The notes under the pieces are model-generated. The model did no database searches. It was not told the DNA's origin and saw only the letters and a program-made list of their open reading frames with translations. The position numbers and the translations under genes are program-made. Positions 52,988 through 61,472 of a stretch of 64,000 nt of DNA are shown piece after piece (positions within the stretch are counted from its first letter, which is position 1; the number at the start of each line of letters is the position of its first letter). Location of the stretch: the NCBI RefSeq assembly GCF_900086705.1, contig NZ_LT575483.1, forward strand, positions 3,925,536-3,989,535, in the 5' to 3' direction. The stretch comes from Massilibacillus massiliensis (GTDB taxonomy: Bacteria > Bacillota > Negativicutes > FLKF01).

Positions 52988-53802
52988 TTGAAGTTATAAC
53001 AAGTTTGCAAAATGCGAACATTAAATTAGCAGCGAGTTTAAAGCAAAAAAAATATCGAGATGAAAAAAAGCTGTTTATTGTTGAGGGAATAAGGCTGAGC
53101 GAGGATGCCATAAAATCAAGCTGGCAGATTCAACAATGTTTTTGTACAGAAGAAGCATTGCAAAATACACGTGTGCAAAAAATCCTAGGGCAATTGGAAG
53201 AAATGAATTGTCGGATATATAAAGTGAGTAAAACCATTTATGATAAGCTTAGTGAAACTAAGGAACCGCAGGGAATTTTACTTATCGTAGGAACACAGTA
53301 TGGCAAGTTAGCTGCATGCATGATAAAAGATCAAACACCAATGCTGATTGTACTCGATTGTTTGCAAGATCCCGGGAATGTTGGGACGATTATAAGAACT
53401 GCGGAAGCGGCTGGATGTACGGGAATTATCATGACGAAGGGGAGCGCTGATGTATTTTCAGGAAAAACTGTTCGTGCAACGATGGGGTCTATTTTTCGTA
53501 TACCGATTGCCGCAGGGGTTGAATATAGAGAATTGCTGGATTTTATAAAAAAAGAAAAAATTTCATTATATGTGACAGCGCTTGATTCAGCATCAAAACA
53601 ATATTTTTCAGTTGATTTTACAAAATCAACGGCCGTGGTTTTTGGAAATGAAGGAAACGGAGTTAGCAATATTCTTTTAAGTGCAGCGGAAAACAAAGTT
53701 TATATTCCAATGCTAGGTGAGGCGGAATCTCTTAATGTATCGGCTGCTACAGCAATTGTTAGTTATGAGAGTTTACGTCAAAGAAAATTTAGAAGTTTTT
53801 AA
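52984..53802 (+). CDS. SpoU/TrmH-family RNA 2'-O-methyltransferase (YsgA-like)
   Basis: A 272-aa rRNA or tRNA ribose methyltransferase. An N-terminal substrate-binding domain (about 1-100) with VEGIRLSEDAIKS is followed by the SpoU knot domain with LDCLQDPGNVGTIIRTAEAAG (motif 1), FGNEGNGVSN (motif 2) and IPMLGEAESLNVSAATAI (motif 3). It resembles B. subtilis YsgA, located near pheS as here. The target nucleotide is unknown. An ATGA overlap couples it to the RCK gene. Confidence 0.92.
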   Translation: MIEVITSLQNANIKLAASLKQKKYRDEKKLFIVEGIRLSEDAIKSSWQIQQCFCTEEALQNTRVQKILGQLEEMNCRIYKVSKTIYDKLSETKEPQGILLIVGTQYGKLAACMIKDQTPMLIVLDCLQDPGNVGTIIRTAEAAGCTGIIMTKGSADVFSGKTVRATMGSIFRIPIAAGVEYRELLDFIKKEKISLYVTALDSASKQYFSVDFTKSTAVVFGNEGNGVSNILLSAAENKVYIPMLGEAESLNVSAATAIVSYESLRQRKFRSF

Positions 53803-53931
53803 AATTACGTAATTTTTAATAAAAAGTTATGCAATTTTAATTACGTAGAGTTAATCTGTGGAAATCTTGCGATTTGTAATGATTTATGTTAAAATTTAAA
53901 AATATAGTGTAAAAGAATATAATACAAACGA

Positions 53932-54150
53932 TGATAGAGAAAGTAGTTTAGTAATGTTTTTTACAGGGAGATAGACGCCTAGATTGAGAGCGTTATCAAA
54001 GCAGCTAATTGAAATTCGCTCTGGAGTTTCTTTGATGAAATTATAATTTATTTAGTCAAAGCGTTTGCTGCGTTAAGGTTTTTGAGTATCAATTAGGGTG
54101 GTACCGCGAAATTATACTTTCGCCCCTTTATGGGCGGAAGTTTTTTTATT
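53932..54150 (+). promoter_or_regulatory. T-box riboswitch of pheS (phenylalanine specifier TTC)
   Basis: GATAGAGAAAGTAG starts stem I. The specifier TTC (Phe) is at 54028-54030 in GGAGTTTCTTTGATG. The T-box AGGGTGGTACCGCG is at 54095-54108, and the terminator CTTTCGCCC with GGGCGGAAG precedes seven T. It regulates pheST by tRNA-Phe charging. Confidence 0.93.
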
Positions 54151-54183
54151 TTTAGTATGATTTTATTATATCAGGAGGTACTT

Positions 54184-55206
54184 ATGGAACAGCAGTTAAA
54201 AAGTTTAAAACAAGAAGCTACTGGAGATTTTTCAAGAGCGAATAGTGTTCTGGAATTAAATGAGCTAAGAGTTAAATATCTTGGGAAAAAAGGAAGTTTG
54301 ACGACGATTCTTAGAGGACTTGGCTCTTTGAGCCCAGAAGAACGGCCACGAATTGGACAAATGGTAAATGAAGTTCGTGCCGAGCTTGAGGCGGTTCTAA
54401 CTGAAAAGAATGAATATCTAAAAAAGCAGGAACTCACAAAGCGTCTTGCTAACGAAAAAATTGATGTGACATTGCCAGGTAGGATTCAACCGATTGGGCA
54501 TAAACATCCACTTACATTAACTTTAAATCGCATGAAAACTATTTTTATGAATATGGGGTTTACTGTTGCAGAAGGACCGGAAGTTGAACAAGACCATTTT
54601 AATTTTGAGGCTTTAAATTTGCCTAAAGATCATCCTGCACGTGATATGCAAGATTCTTTCTATATTACAGAAGAAATTTTACTTAGAACACATACTTCAC
54701 CTGTGCAAGCACGTACAATGCAGGCAAATGAGCCGAACAGTCCGATTCGTATTATTGCGCCAGGTAAAGTATATCGTCGCGACTATGATGCAACACATTC
54801 ACCAATGTTTACGCAAGTAGAAGGCTTGGTTGTTGATAAGGATATTAGCTTCTCCGATTTAAAAGGTATGTTGGAATTATTTATTCATCAAATATTTGAT
54901 GAAAAAGTCGGCGTTCGTTTTAGGCCAAGTTTTTTCCCTTTTACCGAACCAAGTGCAGAAGTAGATATTTCTTGTGTCATGTGTAAAGGGAAAGGTTGTC
55001 GTGTTTGTAAAGGTACAGGATGGCTCGAAATTCTAGGATCAGGTATGGTTCACCCTCGTGTGCTTGAAATGAGTGGTTATGATCCAAAACAAGTAAGTGG
55101 TTTTGCATTTGGTATGGGCGTGGAAAGAATTGCAATGCTTTTATATGGAATTGATGATTTAAGATTGTTTTATGACAATGATTTAAGGTTTTTACGCCAA
55201 TTCTAA
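54184..55206 (+). CDS. pheS: Phenylalanine--tRNA ligase alpha subunit
   Basis: A 340-aa class II catalytic subunit. An N-terminal coiled coil (about 1-85) is followed by the catalytic domain with [10 protein letters not shown], motif 2 ([20 protein letters not shown]) and motif 3 ([18 protein letters not shown]). A four-Cys zinc-like insert [14 protein letters not shown] is present, as in many Bacillota. The frame is open to 54130, but ATG 54184 follows CAGGAGG and the T-box terminator ends before it. It forms an operon with pheT. Confidence 0.97.
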   Translation: MEQQLKSLKQEATGDFSRANSVLELNELRVKYLGKKGSLTTILRGLGSLSPEERPRIGQMVNEVRAELEAVLTEKNEYLKKQELTKRLANEKIDVTLPGRIQPIGHKHPLTLTLNRMKTIFMNMGFTVAEGPEVEQDHFNFEALNLPKDHPARDMQDSFYITEEILLRTHTSPVQARTMQANEPNSPIRIIAPGKVYRRDYDATHSPMFTQVEGLVVDKDISFSDLKGMLELFIHQIFDEKVGVRFRPSFFPFTEPSAEVDISCVMCKGKGCRVCKGTGWLEILGSGMVHPRVLEMSGYDPKQVSGFAFGMGVERIAMLLYGIDDLRLFYDNDLRFLRQF

Positions 55207-55233
55207 TTGCGGAAATAAGGAAGGGGATTGCAT

Positions 55234-57666
55234 ATGCAAGTATCTATAAAATGGTTGAAAGACTATATTGATTTTGATGAGACACCAGAACAATTGGCTG
55301 AGATGTTAACAATGGCTGGAGTTCCAGTTGAAAATGTCAATGATATGGGAGCGGGAATTGAAAATGTCATTACCGGTAAAATCGTCCAAATTGATAAACA
55401 TCCAGATGCAGACCGATTATGTATTTGCACACTTGATGTAGGTGCCGCAGAGACCATCATCATTGTAACAGGTGCAACAAATGTAAGGGTTGGACAAACT
55501 GTTCCGGTGGCTATGATTGGTGCGAAACTACCGAATGGTATGAAAATTTCCAAGGGGAAACTTCGTGGAGTGGTTTCTCATGGCATGTTATGTTCGGCTT
55601 CGGAACTTCAATTGGATCTTTCAACATTAGCTGATGAACAAAAACAAGGAATTTATATTTTACCGAATGATACTCCGATTGGTACTGATATTAAGGAAGT
55701 ATTGGGCTTAAATGATACAATTTTAGAATTTGAATTAACTGCGAATCGTGCTGATTGCTTTAGTATAATGGGATTGGTTCGTGAAATTGCTGTGCTCACT
55801 GGGAATAAACCTAAAAAACCAATTATTCATGTACGTGAGGAAGCTGGAGAGAAAGCAAGTAAATTGATTGCTTTAAAAATTGAATCGCCAGAACTTTGTT
55901 TGCGTTTTGCGAGTAGAGTTTTAAAAAATGTAAAAGTTGGTCCATCCCCTAAATGGTTGCAAGAACGAATTGAAGGTGCAGGTATTCGTTCCATTAATAA
56001 TGTTGTCGATGTAACCAACTTTGTTATGTTGGAATTTGGACAGCCTCTACATGCTTATGACTATAATACATTGTCAGAGCATACGTTGATTGTTAGGAAA
56101 GCCAATCCTTTTGAGAAGATCACGACTTTAGATGAAATAAAACGTGAATTAGCACCAGAAATGTTAGTTGTTGCAGATAGTGTTCAGCCAGCTAGTGTTG
56201 CAGGTGTTATGGGCGGCTTGGTTACCGAAGTAACCGCAAACACTAAAATCGTTGTGCTTGAAGCTGCTGCTTTTAATGGTGTAAGCATTAGAAGAACTTC
56301 CCGTGCCTTTGGGCTTCATTCTGAAGCATCTGGACGTTTTGAGCGAGGAATAGATATTGTAAATTCTATTAAGGCCTTAGACAGGGCGGCGCAGTTATTA
56401 GAAGAGATGGATGTATGTACAGTGTGTGAAGGTATCGTCGACATTTATCCTGGTTTTGAAATTTCTAGCACAGTGAAATTTACAGCACAACAAATTAATA
56501 AAAGACTGGGAAGTAATATTGATCAGGCAACAATGGCTGATATATTGAAACGTTTAGAATTTGAAGTAAATAAAAATAAAGATGAATTTATTGTAACTGT
56601 ACCATCGTGGCGTAATGATGTTCGTTGTATGGAAGATATTTCTGAAGAAATTTCTCGTATTTATGGATTCCATAATATTGCTCCTACTTTTCCTCGTGGC
56701 GATATGTTGCAGGGGGGGCAGAGTACAAGACAATCATTTATTGATGATGTGAAGGAAATTCTAAGTGCGGTTGGCTTAAATGAGATTGTTTCCTTTAGTT
56801 TTACGCATGCACATACCTTCGATAAAATGAATGTTCCTGAGGAAAACTCACTCCGTCTTGCAGTGCCAATTATGAATCCAATTACGGATGAATTTCCTTT
56901 GCTTAGGACGACTGTTGTTAGTAGTGTATTAGAAACAGTAGCAAGAAATTTATCAAGGAAAAATGAGGATATTCGTATTTTTGAAGTTGGTTCAGTATTT
57001 ATGCCTAAAGCCTTACCAATTACGGAATTGCCAACAGAAAAATTTATGATCTCTGGTGCAATTTCTGGCAAGCGGAATGTGATTAGCTGGAACCAAGACA
57101 AAGCAAGTGTTGACTTTTATGATGCAAAGGGAATTATCGAAGTATTTTTGGCTAAGTTAGGCATAAGTAAATATAGCGTAGAAGCTGGGGAACATTATGC
57201 AATGCATCCAGGAAAAACAGCTGTGTTTAAAAAAGGCAAAGAAGTGATTGCCTATGTTGGCGAAGTTCATCCTGAAGTGCAGGAAAATATGGACATTTCC
57301 AAAAAAGCATACCTTTTTGAAATGGATATTGATACTTTAATGAAATATGCAACTTTAACATGTCGTTATCAATCTCTACCTAAATATCCGGCAATAAGCC
57401 GTGATTTAGCTATGTTGGTATCTAACGATATAAGTGCAAATGAGATCGAAAAAGCAATTATAAAAAGTGCAGGTTCATTATTAAAAAACATTCATTTATT
57501 TGATATGTATACCGGGGAACAAGTGGAAGATGGAAAGAAAAGTGTAGCATTTTCACTGCAATTCCAATCAACGGAAAAGACTTTAACAGATGAAGAAGTT
57601 GATAAGAATTATAATCTTATCTTGGAATATCTAGAAAAAGCGCTACAGGCTAAATTAAGAAGTTAA
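55234..57666 (+). CDS. pheT: Phenylalanine--tRNA ligase beta subunit
   Basis: An 810-aa structural and editing subunit. It contains an N-terminal tRNA-binding OB domain (about 40-150), B1/B5 and B3-B4 editing domains (RAFGLHSEASGRFERG), the catalytic-like core, and a C-terminal ferredoxin-fold anticodon domain (SRDLAMLVSNDISANEIE). A TTG two codons upstream exists; ATG 55234 after AAGGGGATT is preferred. It is 27 bp downstream of pheS. Its length is standard. Confidence 0.98.
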   Translation: MQVSIKWLKDYIDFDETPEQLAEMLTMAGVPVENVNDMGAGIENVITGKIVQIDKHPDADRLCICTLDVGAAETIIIVTGATNVRVGQTVPVAMIGAKLPNGMKISKGKLRGVVSHGMLCSASELQLDLSTLADEQKQGIYILPNDTPIGTDIKEVLGLNDTILEFELTANRADCFSIMGLVREIAVLTGNKPKKPIIHVREEAGEKASKLIALKIESPELCLRFASRVLKNVKVGPSPKWLQERIEGAGIRSINNVVDVTNFVMLEFGQPLHAYDYNTLSEHTLIVRKANPFEKITTLDEIKRELAPEMLVVADSVQPASVAGVMGGLVTEVTANTKIVVLEAAAFNGVSIRRTSRAFGLHSEASGRFERGIDIVNSIKALDRAAQLLEEMDVCTVCEGIVDIYPGFEISSTVKFTAQQINKRLGSNIDQATMADILKRLEFEVNKNKDEFIVTVPSWRNDVRCMEDISEEISRIYGFHNIAPTFPRGDMLQGGQSTRQSFIDDVKEILSAVGLNEIVSFSFTHAHTFDKMNVPEENSLRLAVPIMNPITDEFPLLRTTVVSSVLETVARNLSRKNEDIRIFEVGSVFMPKALPITELPTEKFMISGAISGKRNVISWNQDKASVDFYDAKGIIEVFLAKLGISKYSVEAGEHYAMHPGKTAVFKKGKEVIAYVGEVHPEVQENMDISKKAYLFEMDIDTLMKYATLTCRYQSLPKYPAISRDLAMLVSNDISANEIEKAIIKSAGSLLKNIHLFDMYTGEQVEDGKKSVAFSLQFQSTEKTLTDEEVDKNYNLILEYLEKALQAKLRS

Positions 57667-57675
57667 TATTTACAG

Positions 57676-57724
57676 AATAAAATAGATAAGTGTGCTTTTT
57701 ATGTACACTTATCTATTTTTATGT
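57676..57724 (+). terminator. Terminator of pheST
   Basis: AATAGATAAGTGT pairs with ACACTTATCTATT, followed by a T-run. Confidence 0.88.
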
Positions 57725-57805
57725 TGCAGTTGCAGGATTTATTGACTTTTAAAGAGAATTAGTTAAAAAATTTGATTTATTGTAAGTTAGTTTAGGTGAA
57801 TTTTA

Positions 57806-58054
57806 ATGAATAATAAAAATAAAATGACCGTAGAGATTTTTGGAGAGACGTATGCGTTAAAAGGTGACATGGATGTTGAATATGTAAAAAAACTAGCAAA
57901 TATGGTGGATCAACAAATGCGGCTAATAGCAAAATCTAATCATCGTTTGCCTGTTGCAAAAATTGCCGTGCTTGCAGCGCTTAACATTTCCAATGATTAT
58001 ATTAAGCTTGAAGAAGATTACAAACAAATGATTGATATGTTCAAAGATGATTAA
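57806..58054 (+). CDS. zapA: Cell division protein ZapA
   Basis: An 82-aa FtsZ-ring stabilising protein. It has the ZapA beginning (MTVEIFGETYALKGD) and the dimerising coiled coil (VEYVKKLANMVDQQMR and VAALNISNDYIKL). Its site between pheT and a membrane protein, upstream of U32 and mutS2, is conserved in Bacillota. ATG 57806 follows TTTAGGTGA; the next ATG (codon 7) is a possible alternative. Confidence 0.93.
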   Translation: MNNKNKMTVEIFGETYALKGDMDVEYVKKLANMVDQQMRLIAKSNHRLPVAKIAVLAALNISNDYIKLEEDYKQMIDMFKDD

Positions 58055-58113
58055 TATATTATAGGTATAAACCTCTTTTTATTGTTGAATAATAGATAAA
58101 AAGAGGTGCTTAT

Positions 58114-58746
58114 ATGGACGTGTTTTTAAATTCTTTGAATGTTTTTGCTCTTATATTATTTTTGTGTTCTGTAGCTTTGATGGTGATTCGTTTTATGGGG
58201 AATAGAACAGTTGGTCAACTTTCTCCCTTTGACTTTGTCATTATGGTCGGAATGGGAGATATTATTGTTACAACTGCAATGGATAAGAATCAGAGTATTT
58301 TTGCAGGGATCGGCGGTTTGGTGGCATTGCTGTTTTTACAGCAACTACTTTCTTATTTATCATTAAAGAGCATATTTTTGCGTAGAATGTTTGAAGGTGT
58401 ACCGGTTGTCCTAATCCGAAATGGTCGAATTATACAAGAAAATTTTACTAAGACACGATTTAATTATGATGATTTACGACAAGAGCTACATAAGCTAGGT
58501 ATGGATATGACACAAGTAAAAGATATAAAGCTAGCTCGTTTGGAAAGTTGTGGTGTATTCACAATTATAAAAAATTATGATTTAGAGCCTCTATCGAAGC
58601 GGGATCTAATACTTTATTTGGAGGAAATGAGAGAGAATCCTCTTAGTCCGATAGGGCAAGAATGGATGAAAATATCTCAAATGGCAGAAGAAGTGCATAT
58701 GATTGCGGAAGCATTAAAAAAAGATAAACAAAAGGGAAATAGCTAG
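58114..58746 (+). CDS. DUF421/YetF-family membrane protein
   Basis: A 210-aa protein with three transmembrane helices (about 8-28, 40-60 and 65-85) followed by a soluble C-terminal YetF/DUF421 domain: VPVVLIRNGRIIQENFTKTRFNYDDLRQELHKLG, split here as the family's N-G-x-I and D-D-L-x-x-x-L-R patterns. YetF-like proteins occur in spore formers as germination or membrane proteins of uncertain role. ATG 58114 follows AAAAGAGGTG. A terminator-like hairpin follows. Confidence 0.88.
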   Translation: MDVFLNSLNVFALILFLCSVALMVIRFMGNRTVGQLSPFDFVIMVGMGDIIVTTAMDKNQSIFAGIGGLVALLFLQQLLSYLSLKSIFLRRMFEGVPVVLIRNGRIIQENFTKTRFNYDDLRQELHKLGMDMTQVKDIKLARLESCGVFTIIKNYDLEPLSKRDLILYLEEMRENPLSPIGQEWMKISQMAEEVHMIAEALKKDKQKGNS

Positions 58747-58803
58747 TTGATAGGTACGATTACTTTTATAAAAATAATTTTTTCTATTTTAGATAGTTGC
58801 ATG

Positions 58804-58845
58804 TAAAAATAAGCACTTGGTGTAGTAAGTGCTTATTTTTACTGT
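58804..58845. terminator. Terminator between the YetF-like gene and the U32 gene
   Basis: AAAATAAGCACTT pairs with AAGTGCTTATTTT, with T-run on the right and A-run on the left. Confidence 0.85.
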
Positions 58846-58962
58846 AAAGGATTTCATATTAAGAGGAATTAAACTATAATATAAAGATGTAGATTTTATC
58901 TTTATTATATGATTAAGATATAAAGTATCATGAAGATAAGCTTTCTGAGAGGATTGACGAAG

Positions 58963-61461
58963 TTGATAGAATTATTAGCACCAGTAGGTAGTAAGGAAGC
59001 ATTAATCGCTGCGGTTGAAAGCGGTGCGGATGCAGTTTATTTAGCAGGAAAAATGTTTGGTGCGCGCGCGTATGCAGCAAATTTTACACATGATGAATTA
59101 AAAGAATCGATTGAATTTGCGCATATGCGCGGTGTTAGCGTTGATGTAGCTGTTAATACAATGGTTGATAATAGTGAATTTGAAGAATTGGCAGAATACT
59201 TACGATTTTTATATGAAATAGGCGCGGATGCAATTATAGTACAAGATTTAGGTGTGGCAAAATTAGCAAAAGAAATTGTGCCGCAGTTGCCATTGCATGC
59301 AAGTACCCAAATGACAGTACATAATCTTGAAGGTGTAAAAATGTTAGGCGATATGGGTTTTCAACGGGTTGTGTTATCACGTGAGCTGTCTATGGAAGAA
59401 ATTCAATATGTTTGTAAAAACACGAATATTGAAATTGAAGTCTTTATTCATGGAGCACTTTGCATTTGTTATTCGGGACAATGTTTAATGAGTGGTATGA
59501 TTGGTGGGCGAAGTGGAAATCGTGGTCGCTGTGCGCAGCCTTGTCGGCTACCGTATACTTTAGTAGACAGAGAAAATCATGATTTATTAAAAGATATAGA
59601 TGTTGGTGATTATTTATTAAGCCCTAAAGATTTAAACACAATTGATTTTATTCCTGAACTTATTGAAGCGGGTGTAACATCTTTTAAAATTGAGGGAAGA
59701 ATGAAACGTCCAGAATATGTAGCTGTTGTTGTTGATACATATCGCCGGGCAATTGATTCTTATTTGATAAATAAAGAATCAATGGTTACTTCCGATAAAG
59801 ATAAAAAAAATTTGGCACAAATTTTTAATCGAGATTTTACAACGGCATATATGAAAGGCAAACCGGGACGATTTATGATGAGCGATCGACGCCCCAATAA
59901 TCGTGGTGTACTTGTTGGTCGTGTTGTCCGTTATGATGCAAAATCAAAACAGGTAACGATTAAGCTTGTCGAGGATGTATCTATTGATGATATTGTAGAA
60001 TTTTGGGTGAAAATTGGTGGCCGTGTAAATTGTACAATAAAAGAGATGAGCGTGAATCAGTCTAAGGTAGAGCATGCAAAAGCAAATCAAGAAGTTACAT
60101 TTGAGATTCCAGCTCCAGTACGCGATAATGATCGTGTGTTTAAAGTTTTTGATGCAAACCTAATGGAAAGAGCTAGAAAATTTTTTACCAATGGTGCACC
60201 GATAAGAAGAATTCCTGTTGATATAAAAATATTTGCAAGAATTGGTCAGCCTTTAAGGATTGAAATGAGAGATGCAGATGGGTTTTATAGTCAGGCGCAA
60301 ACAGACTTTATTGCCGAAAAAGCTTTAAAACGTCCACTCACGATTGAAAGTATAAAAAAACAAATAGAAAGATTAGGTACAACTGTATTTGAGATTAGAG
60401 AATTCGATTGTGATATAAAAGATGAAGTTATGGTACCGGTCAGCGAAATGAATGAGGCGCGCCGCATTGCGGTGGATTTATTGGAGAAAGCTCGATTAGC
60501 AAAGTATCAACGATCTGTAATAAGTAAGGATGCGAAATTTTTACGAAATAAGTTAAAAGTTAATCGTAAAAAGCATGTGAAAAAACCAAATTTAGTTGTA
60601 AATATTGATCAAATAGATAAGCTTGAGGCTGCAGTTGATCATGGTGCTGATATCATTATGTTCGGGGGTGAAAGCTTTCAACATGAAAATATTACAGCTG
60701 AGCATTATAAGACGGCATATGAAATCGTAAAACAGAAAGGGAAAAAGATTATTTTTAATACGCCTCGCTTATTAAAGAAGTGGCAAATGGAGAGTTTTAA
60801 AAAACTGTTAATGGGATTCAAAGAGTTTGATTTATATGCAGTTTCTGTGGCGAATATTGCAACGATTGAGATTGTAAAGGAGATACTTCAAGTACCAATA
60901 CATGCCGACTCATATTTGAATATATATAATAATTTTACAATGGAATTTTTATCTGAATTGGGTGTTAAAAGTGTCACGCTATCGCCAGAATTAAATTTTG
61001 GGCAGATTGAGAAACTCATCCGTAATGAAAATTTAGAAACAGAGTGTATTGTCCAGGGGCAACTCGCCTTAATGGTCTCAGAATATTGCACAATGGGGAG
61101 TTATTTAGGAAATTTAGATAAAGGAAAATGCAGTCAGCCATGTAAAAAAAATAAATATTGGTTACTTGACCGTAAAGAAGAAAAATTTCCGTTAGTCACA
61201 GACCAATTTTGTCGTATGCATTTGTTAAACGGAAAAGAGTTGAGCATGTTGCCGCATGTAGCACGTTTTGAAGAAATCGGTATTGATCGTATTCGAATAG
61301 AAGCAAAATATTACACGAAAGAACGTATTGCTAAATTAACTAATCTATATCGTGAGCTTATTGACTTGGGAGAAAATCATCCACTCCTTCTAAATGATAA
61401 AATGGATTATATCGAAGGAGTAGATATTACACGAGGACATTATTTTAGAGGTGTTTTATAA
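58963..61461 (+). CDS. Large U32-family protein with DUF3656 and duplicated U32-like half
   Basis: An 832-aa protein built of two U32 modules. The first (about 1-300) starts IELLAPVGSKEALIAAVESG, contains the cysteine signature CICYSGQCLMSGMIGGRSGN and RGRCAQPCRLPY, and is typical of U32 proteins that bind an iron-sulfur cluster and hydroxylate RNA (RlhA-like). A middle DUF3656 part (about 390-520) follows. The second half (about 560-832) repeats a barrel with its own cysteines (YCTMGSYLGN, KCSQPCKKN). The frame is open from ATG 58930, but GAGAGGA precedes TTG 58963, which gives the family start. RNA hydroxylase versus peptidase activity is unresolved. Confidence 0.88.
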   Translation: MIELLAPVGSKEALIAAVESGADAVYLAGKMFGARAYAANFTHDELKESIEFAHMRGVSVDVAVNTMVDNSEFEELAEYLRFLYEIGADAIIVQDLGVAKLAKEIVPQLPLHASTQMTVHNLEGVKMLGDMGFQRVVLSRELSMEEIQYVCKNTNIEIEVFIHGALCICYSGQCLMSGMIGGRSGNRGRCAQPCRLPYTLVDRENHDLLKDIDVGDYLLSPKDLNTIDFIPELIEAGVTSFKIEGRMKRPEYVAVVVDTYRRAIDSYLINKESMVTSDKDKKNLAQIFNRDFTTAYMKGKPGRFMMSDRRPNNRGVLVGRVVRYDAKSKQVTIKLVEDVSIDDIVEFWVKIGGRVNCTIKEMSVNQSKVEHAKANQEVTFEIPAPVRDNDRVFKVFDANLMERARKFFTNGAPIRRIPVDIKIFARIGQPLRIEMRDADGFYSQAQTDFIAEKALKRPLTIESIKKQIERLGTTVFEIREFDCDIKDEVMVPVSEMNEARRIAVDLLEKARLAKYQRSVISKDAKFLRNKLKVNRKKHVKKPNLVVNIDQIDKLEAAVDHGADIIMFGGESFQHENITAEHYKTAYEIVKQKGKKIIFNTPRLLKKWQMESFKKLLMGFKEFDLYAVSVANIATIEIVKEILQVPIHADSYLNIYNNFTMEFLSELGVKSVTLSPELNFGQIEKLIRNENLETECIVQGQLALMVSEYCTMGSYLGNLDKGKCSQPCKKNKYWLLDRKEEKFPLVTDQFCRMHLLNGKELSMLPHVARFEEIGIDRIRIEAKYYTKERIAKLTNLYRELIDLGENHPLLLNDKMDYIEGVDITRGHYFRGVL

Positions 61462-61472
61462 GAGGTGGACAG

